In this document: piece after piece, positions 49,756-58,276 of the stretch
Numbering within the stretch: position 1 is the first letter of the stretch
Layout: each line of letters opens with the position of its first letter
From: JAKFWI01 sp031398975
GTDB lineage: Bacteria; Pseudomonadota; Alphaproteobacteria; Caulobacterales; Aquidulcibacteraceae
Length of the DNA: 64,000 nt
Direction: 5' to 3'
Assembly: GCA_031398975.1 (NCBI GenBank)
Contig: JANNOI010000043.1
Coordinates: forward strand, 1 to 64,000
The notes under the pieces: model-generated
The model's database searches: none
What the model was told of the DNA's origin: nothing
Seen by the model: the letters and a program-made list of their open reading frames with translations, nothing else
Made by a program: the position numbers and the translations under genes

Positions 49756-50292
49756 ATGCGTGTGCAGACACCAAGGGGGGTGCTGGCGGTTATCGCAGCG
49801 GCGGGCCTGTTGGCGGCGTGCGCCACCGCCACGCCCTATCAGCCGCGCAGCGCAGACGGATACGGCTTCACCGAGCAGCAGATTGAAGAAAACCGCGTCA
49901 CGCTCGCCTTCCGCGGCAATTCGTTGACGGAGCGTGAGGCGGTGGAAAACAGCGTCCTCTACCGCGCCGCCGAGCTTACCGTGCAAAAGGGCTTCGATTA
50001 CTTCGTGATCACCTCTCGCGCCACGGAAGGGAAGTCAGAGCTTGCCTCTTTCGGGCCGAGCCGCTCGCCCTATTTCCGGTACGCGTATTATTCGCCGCGC
50101 TTCGGCTGGGGCCCCTGGTACGACCCGTTCTGGGACGATCCGGTGCGCTTTCGCGAGATCACCCGCTACGAGGCCTCCGCAGAGATCGTGATGTACAAGG
50201 GCCAAAAGCCGGCCGATCGCGCCGACGCTTTCGACGCCCGCCAGGTCGAGGCCAATTTGCGCGCCAAGATCGTGCGGCCCACGGCGGGCTGA
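49756..50292 (+). CDS. CC0125/CC1285-type lipoprotein
   Basis: A 178-aa lipoprotein. The N-terminus MRVQTPRGVLAVIAAAGLLA leads into lipobox LLAAC with Cys at about residue 23. The mature part starts TATPYQPRSADGYGFTEQQI and continues with NRVTLAFRGNSLTEREAVEN, the pattern of the Caulobacter CC0125/CC1285 family; a Tyr/Trp-rich segment (YFRYAYYSPRFGWGPWYDPF) follows. AGGAG is 7 bp before the ATG at 49756, so this start is preferred over the ATG 6 bp upstream. Function unknown. Confidence 0.85.
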   Translation: MRVQTPRGVLAVIAAAGLLAACATATPYQPRSADGYGFTEQQIEENRVTLAFRGNSLTEREAVENSVLYRAAELTVQKGFDYFVITSRATEGKSELASFGPSRSPYFRYAYYSPRFGWGPWYDPFWDDPVRFREITRYEASAEIVMYKGQKPADRADAFDARQVEANLRAKIVRPTAG

Positions 50293-50298
50293 GGCCCG

Positions 50299-51240
50299 CT
50301 ACACGCTGTCCGCCGCCGGCGTTTTGCGTCCCAGGCGCGCCTCGCGGAGCGTTATATAGAGCGTGGAAGCGATCACGATCGCCGCCCCCACGACGGCGGC
50401 GAGTGTTGGCGTTTCGCCGAAAACGGTGAACCCGATGATCGCTGCGAACACCAGGCGGACATAATCGATCGGCGTCATCAGCACGGCGTCGCCTTCGCTC
50501 ATACCCTTGATGAAGCAGGCCTGGGTGGCGGTGCTCAGCGCGCCCATGAGGCCCAGCAGCGCGAGGTCCCCCGGCGTGGGCCACGTCCAGGAGGCCGCTG
50601 CGAAGGGCAGGGACAAGCCGATGCTCAGGAGCGTCGTCCAGGCCAGGATCGCGCGGGTGGAGTGATCGCGCGTCATGATCTTCATCATGACGATGGTGGC
50701 CGCAAACAGCAGCGCCCCCGCCAGCGCCGCCAGCGCCGGCCATCCCCAGCGGACGCCCGTCATCGCGGGTAGCAGCATCACCAGCACGCCTACAAACCCG
50801 AGCACCACCGCCCCCAGCCGGTGCGGCCCGATCCGCTCCCCCAGCACCAGCGCGGCCAGCGGCACGACCCAGAGCGTGCGGGTGAAGGACAGCGCGTTCG
50901 CCTCCGCCAGCGGCATTTCCTGCACCGCATAGAAGGACAGGATCAGCGCCGTGGTCCCCGCGAGCGCGCGAAACACCATGAAGCCCGGCCGGTTGGTGGC
51001 GAAGGCGCCCCGGGGGTCGCGCAGGATCAGGGGGGCGAGAATGAGCATGGCTACGGCGTTGCGGTAGAAGGTCTGCACCGCGGCCGAATAATGCGCGCCC
51101 AACAGCTTGATCAGCGTCATCGAGGCGGTGAACGTGGCGGCCGCCAGCAGCATCCAGAGCGCGCCCCGCACATTGCGCGGCAGGGCGGCGAAACCGGTGG
51201 CGAAACCGGCGACGAATCGAGTGGCGAGCGCATTCTGCAT
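50299..51240 (-). CDS. EamA/DMT-family transporter
   Basis: A 313-aa drug/metabolite transporter with two EamA repeats of five helices each (about residues 25-150 and 165-295). The paired motif AVQTFYRNAVAMLILAPLIL with FYAVQEMPLAEANALSFTRT lies in the first repeat, and LLGLMGALSTATQACFIKGM with VLMTPIDYVRLVFAAIIGFT in the second. The substrate cannot be inferred. It ends 6 bp from the convergent lipoprotein gene and starts 53 bp from the chrR-like gene on the same strand. Confidence 0.9.
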   Translation of the reverse strand: MQNALATRFVAGFATGFAALPRNVRGALWMLLAAATFTASMTLIKLLGAHYSAAVQTFYRNAVAMLILAPLILRDPRGAFATNRPGFMVFRALAGTTALILSFYAVQEMPLAEANALSFTRTLWVVPLAALVLGERIGPHRLGAVVLGFVGVLVMLLPAMTGVRWGWPALAALAGALLFAATIVMMKIMTRDHSTRAILAWTTLLSIGLSLPFAAASWTWPTPGDLALLGLMGALSTATQACFIKGMSEGDAVLMTPIDYVRLVFAAIIGFTVFGETPTLAAVVGAAIVIASTLYITLREARLGRKTPAADSV

Positions 51241-51293
51241 CGCGCAAGGCTAGCCCGCTTTGACGGAAAAGGCAGGCCGCCGCGAAGCTTTCC

Positions 51294-51998
51294 TCAATGG
51301 GCCCAGAGCCGCTGCAGCACCCCCAGCGCGCCTTCGAAGATCAACGGCGCGTCGGTCACCACCAGCGTGTAGCACACCTTCCCGGGCGCCGCGCGGGGGC
51401 GGTGGGTCACCTCCGGCCCGGCTATGGCGATGTCGCCGGGTTCGTAGGAGCCGCGCTCGTCCACGAACGCCCCGGTCAGGACGAGGGTATATTCGTGGCC
51501 GTGATGGGTGTGGCGCGGGGTGGAAAAGCCCGGCTCGCTCCGGATCAGCTCGACCTTGGAGGGGCCGGCCACGTGGAGCGCGAGGGTGCGGATGCCGGGG
51601 CCGGCGAAGCTCCACCGCACCCGCGCCATCGCGTCGAGCGCGGCGTCGCGGGCGGGGACGGGCAGGGCCAGCACTTCCTGCGTCAGCGCCCCGGCCTTGC
51701 GCGCGGCCTTGCGGACCGGGGGGGCGGCGGCTTCTGGGACGGCCTCGTCCAGGCGGGCCAGCACGCTCGCCAGCGCGTCGGGCGTAAGCGTGGCGGGCGT
51801 TTCCTGCTCCAGCAAGGCGCCGGCCAGGGCGTCCGCGCGCGCCACATCCCGGGCGGCGTCCGCGACCAGGGCGGCCTGGGCCTCCACCATCAGGCGCAAG
51901 CCGGGATCGAGGACGCCCGCGGCATAGGCGGCGGCGAAGTGTTCCCGCAGCGTGCGCTGGGAAGGGTGCATCGCGTCGGCCCGGCGGTGATCAGACAT
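51294..51998 (-). CDS. ChrR-like anti-sigma factor lacking the usual zinc ligands
   Basis: A 234-aa protein: an N-terminal helical anti-sigma domain (HPSQRTLREHFAAAYAAGVL DPGLRLMVEAQAALVADAAR split as shown) and a C-terminal cupin (PRHTHHGHEYTLVLTGAFVD with ERGSYEPGDIAIAGPEVTHR, His-rich as in ChrR). In Rhodobacter ChrR, the N-terminal zinc is held by two His and a Cys-x-x-Cys; here the position of HLxxCPxC reads AQAALVADA, so both Cys and one His are missing. The cupin metal site looks intact. It follows the ECF11 sigma gene by 60 bp and is the expected partner controlling it, normally in response to singlet oxygen or organic hydroperoxides. Confidence 0.85.
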   Translation of the reverse strand: MSDHRRADAMHPSQRTLREHFAAAYAAGVLDPGLRLMVEAQAALVADAARDVARADALAGALLEQETPATLTPDALASVLARLDEAVPEAAAPPVRKAARKAGALTQEVLALPVPARDAALDAMARVRWSFAGPGIRTLALHVAGPSKVELIRSEPGFSTPRHTHHGHEYTLVLTGAFVDERGSYEPGDIAIAGPEVTHRPRAAPGKVCYTLVVTDAPLIFEGALGVLQRLWAH

Positions 51999-52058
51999 GC
52001 AGGCGAGATGGAGCAGGCATGGGCGAGGTCAAGGCCGCAATCGCGCCCCGTCGCACGC

Positions 52059-52646
52059 TCAACCCTCCTGCTCCAATCGTGGGCGCATTTTAGCAAATGC
52101 GAGGCGGATGCGGGATTTAACGGTGCCCAGCGGGAGGCCCGCCCGTTCGGCGATCTCGCTGTGGGTAAGCCCCTCATAGAAGGCCAAGCGCAGCAGATCG
52201 AACTGCTCCGGCGGCAGATCGGCCAGTACGGCGCGCACCCTTGCCTCCTGTTCGCCGGCGGCGAGGGCGTCGTCCGGGGCGGTCTCCTCGGGCGGCTGGA
52301 AGGCGGGATCGTTCAGGTCGAACTGCGCCTTGGCGGCGCGGCGGAACAGGTCGATGCGGCGGTTGCGCGCGATCCGGAAAATCCAGGTGGAAACGGAGGC
52401 CTGGGCGCGGTCGAACAGCGCGGCCTTGCGCCAGACCGTGACCAGCACGTCCTGGGCGATCTCCTCGGCTTGGGCCGCGCCCGCCCCCAGGCGCAGCCCA
52501 TAGGCCTTCAACCGCGGCGCATAGAATTCGAACAATTCAACAAACGCGGCGCGATCCTGACGGGCGGCGACAGCCTCCATCAGATCGGCGAAATATTCCC
52601 GATCGATCCCTGGCGGGCGATCGGAGGGATCCAGCGTAGCGCGCAC
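52059..52646 (-). CDS. rpoE: ECF11-type RNA polymerase sigma factor (RpoE/ChrR system)
   Basis: A 195-aa ECF sigma factor: sigma-2 AFVELFEFYAPRLKAYGLRL with AEEIAQDVLVTVWRKAALFD and ASVSTWIFRIARNRRIDLFR, and sigma-4 LPPEQFDLLRLAFYEGLTHS with EIAERAGLPLGTVKSRIRLA. Pairing with a ChrR-type gene identifies the ECF11 group, known for photo-oxidative stress responses in Rhodobacter. The GTG at 52646 is the first available start; it falls at about the predicted transcription start of the promoter upstream, so a downstream start (Met23) or a leaderless message is possible. Divergent from rlmN. Confidence 0.88.
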   Translation of the reverse strand: MRATLDPSDRPPGIDREYFADLMEAVAARQDRAAFVELFEFYAPRLKAYGLRLGAGAAQAEEIAQDVLVTVWRKAALFDRAQASVSTWIFRIARNRRIDLFRRAAKAQFDLNDPAFQPPEETAPDDALAAGEQEARVRAVLADLPPEQFDLLRLAFYEGLTHSEIAERAGLPLGTVKSRIRLAFAKMRPRLEQEG

Positions 52647-52652
52647 ACAGGC

Positions 52653-52680
52653 ACTTAAGCGCCTTGCCCGGCCGGGTTCA
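52653..52680 (-). promoter_or_regulatory. Candidate ECF11-type autoregulatory promoter
   Basis: Minus strand TGAACC (52680-52675), 17-bp spacer, TAAGT (52657-52653). The known Rhodobacter RpoE consensus is TGATCC with an 18-bp spacer to TAAGA, so each box has one mismatch and the spacer is one shorter. It lies directly upstream of the sigma gene, as expected for autoregulation. Confidence 0.4.
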
Positions 52681-52752
52681 ACTCAACCTCCGCGCGCTTC
52701 GCCCCGCCGCGCTTTTGTGGCGCGGGGGGCGCGAACGTGCGATAGCGCATCG

Positions 52753-53913
52753 ATGCACACCCTTTTGGACGCCGCCGCCCCGATCGCTTCGGGTCCTGCC
52801 GCTTTACCCTCGCTCATTGGGCTGGACGCCGAGGGCCTGCGCGCGCGCCTCCTGGAGGCGGGCCTGGCGGAGCCCGCCAAGGCGCGCATGCGCGCGGCCC
52901 AACTCTGGCGCTGGATCTACCATTACGGCGTCACCGATTTCGACGCCATGACCAACGTCGCCAAGGAAAAGCGCGCCGCGCTGGCCGCCTCGTTCACGCT
53001 GGCGCGCCCGGCGGTGGTCGCGCGTCAGACCTCCGCGGACGGCACGCGTAAATGGCTGCTGCGGCTCGCGCCGGGGGCGGAGGTGGAGTGCGTGTTCATC
53101 CCCGACGTGGGCCGTTCCGGCGCTTTATGCGTCTCGGCGCAGGTCGGGTGCACGCTGAACTGCACCTTCTGCCATACCGGCACCCAAGCCTTGGTCCGTA
53201 ACCTGACTGCCGCCGAGATTGTGGCCCAGGTGATGGTGGCGCGCGACGAATTGGGCGAATGGCCCACCGCGGAGGATCCGCACAAAAACGAAAACCGCGC
53301 GCTTACCAATCTCGTCTTCATGGGCATGGGCGAGCCGCTCTACAATCTGGGGGAGGTCGCCAAGGCGATCGCCATCATCGCGGACGGGGACGGCATCGCC
53401 ATCTCGCGGCGGCGGATGACGGTGTCCACCGCCGGGGTGGCCCCGCGCATTCCGGAACTGGGCCTGACGGGGGCGATGCTCGCCATCTCCCTGCACGCCA
53501 CCAACGATCCGCTGCGCGACACCCTGGTGCCGCTGAACAAGAAGTATCCGCTGGCGGAGCTCATGGCGGCGGTGCGCGCCTATCCGGGCCTCTCCAACGC
53601 CAAGCGGGTGACGTTCGAATATGTAATGCTGAAGGGCGTCAATGACAGCCTGGCCGAGGCCAAAGCGCTGGTGAAGCTGATCGCCGGCGTGCCCGCCAAG
53701 ATCAATCTAATCCCCTTCAATCCCTGGCCCGGCGCGCCCTATGAATGCGCGGACTGGGACAGCATCGAGCGCTTCGCCGCGGTGCTCAACAAGGCCGGCT
53801 ATTCCTCCCCCATCCGCACGCCGCGCGGGCGCGACATCCTGGCCGCGTGCGGGCAATTGCGCTCCGAAAGCCAAAAGGTGCGCGCGAGCGCGCGTGCGCG
53901 GGAATCATGCTAG
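52753..53913 (+). CDS. rlmN: 23S rRNA (adenine-C2)/tRNA methyltransferase RlmN
   Basis: Radical-SAM enzyme methylating A2503 of 23S rRNA and A37 of some tRNAs; 386 aa. The [4Fe-4S] Cys motif is Cys133-x3-Cys137-x2-Cys140 (VGCTLNCTFCHTG), the two catalytic Cys are Cys126 (ALCVSAQ) and Cys366 (AACGQLRSE). Also present are MGMGEPLYN, VSTAGVAPRI, SLHATND and VMLKGVND, all family motifs. The ATG at 52753 gives the normal N-terminal domain (PSLIGLDAEGLRARLLEAGL). Divergent from the ECF11 sigma gene. Confidence 0.97.
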   Translation: MHTLLDAAAPIASGPAALPSLIGLDAEGLRARLLEAGLAEPAKARMRAAQLWRWIYHYGVTDFDAMTNVAKEKRAALAASFTLARPAVVARQTSADGTRKWLLRLAPGAEVECVFIPDVGRSGALCVSAQVGCTLNCTFCHTGTQALVRNLTAAEIVAQVMVARDELGEWPTAEDPHKNENRALTNLVFMGMGEPLYNLGEVAKAIAIIADGDGIAISRRRMTVSTAGVAPRIPELGLTGAMLAISLHATNDPLRDTLVPLNKKYPLAELMAAVRAYPGLSNAKRVTFEYVMLKGVNDSLAEAKALVKLIAGVPAKINLIPFNPWPGAPYECADWDSIERFAAVLNKAGYSSPIRTPRGRDILAACGQLRSESQKVRASARARESC

Positions 53914-53922
53914 GCGCCGTAC

Positions 53923-54336
53923 ATGGCAGCTGTCGCTCAGTCCTTCGCGCTTGTTCTTGCCGCCTTCACCATAGGCTGGACGGCTTGTCTTAGCTTCATG
54001 GTGGCGCCGGCGGCGTTCCAATGGCTGAAGGAGGGCCGCGGCGAGCGGTTCGTGCGCCGCCTCATTAAGGAGGGCCACGGCTTTCTGACGCTGTTTGCGG
54101 GCCTGGCCGCAGGGCTCGCCTTGATCGGCGGGGCCGGGGGCGGGGCGGCGGTGATGGCGTGCGCGGCGCTGTTCTTCGCGCTGGCGCAATGGACGCTCTC
54201 GCCCGCCAATCAGGGCCCGGAACTCCACGGCATGCGCAAAAACCGCAAGCATGCGCGCGTCACGGCCTCGGCGCTTACGGCCTTCATCCTGCCCGTGGTG
54301 TTGGCCGGGGTGGTGATGATCGGGGCGGGGCTTTAG
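53923..54336 (+). CDS. DUF4149/TMEM205-like membrane protein
   Basis: A 137-aa protein with four predicted transmembrane helices: FALVLAAFTIGWTACLSFMV, GFLTLFAGLAAGLALIGGAG, AAVMACAALFFALAQWTLSP and LTAFILPVVLAGVVMIGAGL. The segment APAAFQWLKEGRGERFVRRL after helix 1 and the NQGPELHGMRKNRKHA loop fit the DUF4149 pattern. Function unknown. It starts 9 bp after rlmN and probably shares its message; it is convergent with the phytase gene. Confidence 0.7.
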   Translation: MAAVAQSFALVLAAFTIGWTACLSFMVAPAAFQWLKEGRGERFVRRLIKEGHGFLTLFAGLAAGLALIGGAGGGAAVMACAALFFALAQWTLSPANQGPELHGMRKNRKHARVTASALTAFILPVVLAGVVMIGAGL

Positions 54337-54340
54337 AGAG

Positions 54341-55399
54341 TTAGGGTAGGCCTGCCTCGATGCCGAGGGCGGCTTCGACATCGGCCCAGGCCACATATTT
54401 GAAGTTCTGGGCGGCGACCGGATCGGTGTTCTGGTCATCCCGGACGACCATCAGCCCACGGACGAAGTCCGGCCCCAGCGGCGCGGAGGTGACCTCCACC
54501 CCGTCCGCGCCCGATACTGCGTCCGCGCCCCCGCCCGCGCCGATCCGCACGGAACCGCGATAGGCCAGGCTCTTGCGGTCATAGACCGCAAAGCGGCTTT
54601 CCCCTCGCGACGAGGCGATCAGATAGCCGCGCCCGGACGGGGCGGTCCACAGCGCGAGGCCCGCGACGTCAGCCCCCAGATTGCCGCCCGCGCCAACACG
54701 GTCGACCAGGACGGGCGGGGCCGGGGCGTCGAAATCGAGGCTCATCCGCCACACGCCCACCGCCTTCTCGGACACATAGACCGCGCGCGCCTCGTCATCG
54801 ACGACACAGCCCTCGCTGATGGAGCCGAGCTTGAACTTCTTCACCTCCACGCCTTCGAGCTTGAGCTCGTAGCCCAGGCGCAAGCGCCACACGCCAAGCT
54901 CCCCGCTTTTGCCGGTGGCGATGGCGTAGGTGTCCGCGCCCAGGCGGCCCAGGCACAGGCCAAAGGCCTCGGCGAAGCCCGTCCTGATGCGCCCGCGCAC
55001 CGCGGTGTCGAGCGCGCCGGTCTCGGTATCGAGCTTCCAGAACGCGATCGACTGGTCGCTCCGGTCCGTGGCGGCGACCACGACGCCGGTCCCGTCGCCG
55101 AAGGCGAAGCCGTCGCGCAGATCGACCTTGTTCGGCAGGCCGCCCGGCGCGGACTGCACCAACGCCCCGCTTAGATCGTAAACCAGCAGGCCGCCTGTTT
55201 TCTGCGTACCGATCACCCGGCTGAGCTTCCAATCGGGCGCGGCCCAGATGGCGGGGTCCTTGGCGGCGTCCACCGGCGGGGTTTCGCGCTTGGCGGGGGC
55301 CATGCCCTTCTGGAGCGGGGGCGGGGCGGGCGGCGCGCTCGCGCACGCGGTAAGCGCCAGGCCCAGCAGCGACAGCGTCGCTCCGTTCAACCCTCTCAT
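54341..55399 (-). CDS. Beta-propeller phytase lipoprotein
   Basis: A 352-aa lipoprotein (signal LSLLGLALTACASAPP, lipid-Cys at about residue 19) with a beta-propeller phytase domain: AAKDPAIWAAPDWKLSRVIG with TQKTGGLLVYDLSG, PNKVDLRDGFAFGDGTGVVV (Asn-x-VDLR calcium and phosphate site), EAFGLCLGRLG, ISEGCVVDDEARAVYVSEKA, VAGLALWTAPSGRGYLIASS and ADGVEVTS. Such enzymes release phosphate from phytate in a Ca-dependent way at the cell surface. The ATG at 55399 is preferred to an upstream TTG. No Pho-box-like sequence was recognised upstream; a palindromic repeat lies there instead. Confidence 0.88.
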   Translation of the reverse strand: MRGLNGATLSLLGLALTACASAPPAPPPLQKGMAPAKRETPPVDAAKDPAIWAAPDWKLSRVIGTQKTGGLLVYDLSGALVQSAPGGLPNKVDLRDGFAFGDGTGVVVAATDRSDQSIAFWKLDTETGALDTAVRGRIRTGFAEAFGLCLGRLGADTYAIATGKSGELGVWRLRLGYELKLEGVEVKKFKLGSISEGCVVDDEARAVYVSEKAVGVWRMSLDFDAPAPPVLVDRVGAGGNLGADVAGLALWTAPSGRGYLIASSRGESRFAVYDRKSLAYRGSVRIGAGGGADAVSGADGVEVTSAPLGPDFVRGLMVVRDDQNTDPVAAQNFKYVAWADVEAALGIEAGLP

Positions 55400-55466
55400 G
55401 ATCGCCCCCGGATCCAAACCGCCGCGAGCATGGTCACGCGGCTGCGCCTTAGCAAGGCCCGCGCGC

Positions 55467-55580
55467 TAGAACGGTTCTGGATTGGATTGAGTCAATCCAA
55501 TCGAGAAAAACCGCTCTGCACTCTAAGTCAGACCGTTTCTCGTCCGAAAACCGCGTAACACTTTTCGGGAAACGGTTTAG
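55467..55580. repeat. 114-bp two-hairpin dispersed repeat, copy 2
   Basis: Same organisation and orientation as the copy at 30840-30953: unit 1 spans about 55468-55517 with inner stem GGATTGGATTGA / TCAATCCAATCG, and unit 2 about 55530-55579 with outer arms GACCGTTTC / GAAACGGTTT. By my count 11 of 114 positions differ, almost all transitions. It lies between the phytase promoter region and the end of tesB. Confidence 0.85.
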
Positions 55581-55594
55581 ACCGCGCCCGCGTC

Positions 55595-56395
55595 TCAGCG
55601 CTGGCGGATCAGGGCTTCCTGCGCCACCGATGCGATCAGGGCGCCGTCCTCGGTAAACAGCGCGCCGCGGTTGAAGCCGCGCGCGCCCGAGGCGCTGGGG
55701 CTGTCGATGTCGTAGAGGTGCCAGTCCCCGATCCGGCTGGGGCGGTGAAACCAAAGCGCGTGGTCGAGGCTCGCCAATTGCAGGTCCGGGCTCTGGAAGC
55801 CGAGGCCGTGGGCGCGCAGGGAGGCGCCCATCAGCGCCATGTCCGAGGCGTAGGCCAGCAGCACTTGGTTGCGAACCGGATCGTCGCCCACGTCCCGGCG
55901 GGCGCGAAACCACATCTGCAGCCGCGGCTCGGGCGCCCCCGCCTCCGGCACGGGGCGCAGCTCGATCGGGCGGATCGCCCAATCCGGCGCGGGCGAGAAG
56001 GGGGGCAGGGCGCCGGGGGCAGGCGCGGGCGGGGCGGAGGTCTGGTGGGCTAAACCCTGCTCCTCGCGCTGGAACGAAGCCGAGAGCGTGAGGATCTGCT
56101 CGCCGTGCTGGATCGCCATCACCCGGCGGGTGGCGAAGCTCGAACCGTCACGGGTGCGCTCCACCCGGAACAGGAGGGGCGCTGCGGGATCGCCCGGGCG
56201 GATGAAATAGGCGTGCAGCGAATGGCAAAGCCGCTCCCGCACCGTGGCGTAAGCCGCCGAGAGCGCCTGCGCGATCACCTGGCCGCCGAAGATGCGCGTC
56301 CGGTCGGCGCTTGAAGCGGGCGAGACGCCGCGGAAAAGATCCACCTCCAGCGGCTCAGGCGTCAGCGCCGCGAGAAGCTCTTCCAACCGGTCCAT
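55595..56395 (-). CDS. tesB: Acyl-CoA thioesterase II
   Basis: A 266-aa double-hotdog thioesterase hydrolysing acyl-CoA to free fatty acid and CoA. RIFGGQVIAQALSAAYATV, HSLHAYFIRPGDP and the C-terminal catalytic region with Asp in ASLDHALWFHRP and the Gln/Thr area near GARGFNRGALFTEDGALIAS match TesB. The ATG at 56395 starts the conserved MDRLEELLAALTPEPLEVDL. It is divergent from the amidase gene. Its stop lies 15 bp from the 114-bp repeat. Confidence 0.95.
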   Translation of the reverse strand: MDRLEELLAALTPEPLEVDLFRGVSPASSADRTRIFGGQVIAQALSAAYATVRERLCHSLHAYFIRPGDPAAPLLFRVERTRDGSSFATRRVMAIQHGEQILTLSASFQREEQGLAHQTSAPPAPAPGALPPFSPAPDWAIRPIELRPVPEAGAPEPRLQMWFRARRDVGDDPVRNQVLLAYASDMALMGASLRAHGLGFQSPDLQLASLDHALWFHRPSRIGDWHLYDIDSPSASGARGFNRGALFTEDGALIASVAQEALIRQR

Positions 56396-56502
56396 GGCGC
56401 ACCTTTCGGCGTTGCATGGCACGGCGGCGCCCGAGGCGCCAACGGAACTTTCCCACCGCGCGGTTCTCGGTTAGCCCGCGGGGAAGCCTCCCGGATATCC
56501 TT

Positions 56503-58122
56503 ATGCTCCTCCCCGCGCGCGCCCCGCTTGTCCCCGCATTTCTCGCGGTCTTGTTCGCCGCCGCCGGATGTGCGCCGCGCGCGCCCGCGCCAGCCCCCTA
56601 TGCGGTGGAGGAGAAATCGATCGCCGCCTTGCAGGCGGACATGGCGTCCGGCGTGGTGAGCTCGGCGCAATTGGTGCAGGGCTATCTCGATCGCATCGCG
56701 AGGCTGGACCGGGCGGGGCCGGCCCTGCGCAGCGTGATCGCCGCCGATCCCGACGCCGCCGCCGAAGCCGCCGCCCTCGATGTGGAGCGCCGCGAGCGCG
56801 GGGTGCGCGGGCCGCTCCACGGCGTGCCGATCCTGATCAAGGACAATATCGAGACCGCGGGCGCGCTGGCCACCACCGCGGGCTCGCTGGCGCTGAGGGA
56901 CAATGTCACCGAGCGCGACGCCCATGTCGTGGCGCGCCTGCGCGCGGCGGGCGCGGTGATCCTCGGCAAGACCAATCTCTCCGAATGGGCCAATATTCGC
57001 TCCGACGCTTCGGTCAGCGGCTGGAGCGCGCTGGGCGGGCAGACGCGCAACCCCTACGCGCTCGACCGTTCCCCGTGCGGCTCCTCCTCGGGATCGGGCG
57101 CGGCGGCGGCGGCGAGCCTTGCGGCGGCCGCGATCGGCACGGAGACGGACGGCTCGATCGTGTGCCCCGCCAGCGTCAACGGGCTCGTGGGCGTGAAGCC
57201 GACGCTGGGATTGGTGTCGCGCACCCATATCATCCCGATCGCCCTGAGCCAGGATACAGCGGGGCCGATGGCGCGCTCGGTCGCGGATGCGGCGCTGCTG
57301 CTCACCGTCATGGCTGGGACCGACCCCGAAGATCCCGCCACCGCCGAAGCCGACGCCCGCAAGAGCGATTATTCCAAGGCCCTCGACGCCGGGGCGCTGG
57401 CCGGCAAGCGGATCGGGGTGGCGCGCTTCCTGGCGGGCTATAATGCCGGGCTGGACGCAGAATTCGCGCGCGCGCTCGAGGTCTTGAAGGCGGCCGGCGC
57501 CACGCTGATCGAGATCGCGGCGTTTCCGAACTTGGAAGCTATCGGGGAGGCGGAGTTCACGGTCCTGATGGGCGCGTTGAAGGGCGATCTAAACGCCTAT
57601 CTCGCCAGCCGGCCGCGCGGCGCGGGCGTGCGCACCCTGGCGGAGGTGATCGCCTTCAACGCCGCCACCCCGGCCGAGACCGCCCTGTTCGGCCAGACCC
57701 TGTTCGAGAAGGCCGAAGCCCATCCCGGCCCCGCCGACCCCGGCTACCAGGCCGCCCTGGCGAAAGCGAAGCGGCTGGCCGGCCCCGAAGGTATAGACGC
57801 GCTGCTCCGCGCCGACGCCCTCGACGCGCTGGTCGCGCCCACGGGCGGGCCCGCCTGGAGGATCGACGTGGTGAACGGAGACCATTTCCAGGGTTCGGCG
57901 TCGGGCCTGCCTGCGGTTGCGGGCTACCCCCACGTCACCGTGCCGATGGGGGCGGTCCGCGGGCTGCCGGTGGGCTTGTCCTTCATCGGCCCGGCCTGGT
58001 CGGAGGCGCGCCTGCTGGCGCTGGCCTTCGCGTTCGAACAGCGCACGAAGGCGCGCAAGCCCCCCTTTTATGCGCCCTCCGTAGAGCAGACCCCCGCCAT
58101 AGAAGCCGCGCTCGCGCCCTGA
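56503..58122 (+). CDS. Amidase-signature family lipoprotein
   Basis: A 539-aa amidase with an N-terminal lipobox (LAVLFAAAGCAPR, Cys at about residue 22), so probably a membrane-tethered periplasmic hydrolase. The Ser-cisSer-Lys triad is visible: Lys at about 112 (GVPILIKDNIETAGA), cis-Ser in SPCGSSSGSGAAAAA (about 195), and nucleophilic Ser in GTETDGSIVCPASVNGLVGV (about 216). Similar secreted amidases are often annotated as glutamyl-tRNA amidotransferase A-like, but the lipoprotein signal and lack of gatB/C rule that out here. Substrate unknown. Divergent from tesB. Confidence 0.92.
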   Translation: MLLPARAPLVPAFLAVLFAAAGCAPRAPAPAPYAVEEKSIAALQADMASGVVSSAQLVQGYLDRIARLDRAGPALRSVIAADPDAAAEAAALDVERRERGVRGPLHGVPILIKDNIETAGALATTAGSLALRDNVTERDAHVVARLRAAGAVILGKTNLSEWANIRSDASVSGWSALGGQTRNPYALDRSPCGSSSGSGAAAAASLAAAAIGTETDGSIVCPASVNGLVGVKPTLGLVSRTHIIPIALSQDTAGPMARSVADAALLLTVMAGTDPEDPATAEADARKSDYSKALDAGALAGKRIGVARFLAGYNAGLDAEFARALEVLKAAGATLIEIAAFPNLEAIGEAEFTVLMGALKGDLNAYLASRPRGAGVRTLAEVIAFNAATPAETALFGQTLFEKAEAHPGPADPGYQAALAKAKRLAGPEGIDALLRADALDALVAPTGGPAWRIDVVNGDHFQGSASGLPAVAGYPHVTVPMGAVRGLPVGLSFIGPAWSEARLLALAFAFEQRTKARKPPFYAPSVEQTPAIEAALAP

Positions 58123-58276
58123 AACGCGCTTGAGCGGCCCGAAAGACAAGACGAGAGGGGGCGACCCTTGAAAGCGGCTTGCGTGCGCGCCCGCGCTCTT
58201 CCATTTTCCGGTCGGCATTTTACTGGTCGGCATGTTCCTGGCCGGCCGCCGGATTTGGTTTCAAGCAGGTAAACCC

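Noticed and set aside
58200..58240. Direct repeats GGTCGGCAT upstream of accA as a regulatory site
   Set aside because: Only two imperfectly flanked copies with no known binding protein; too weak to list as a site.
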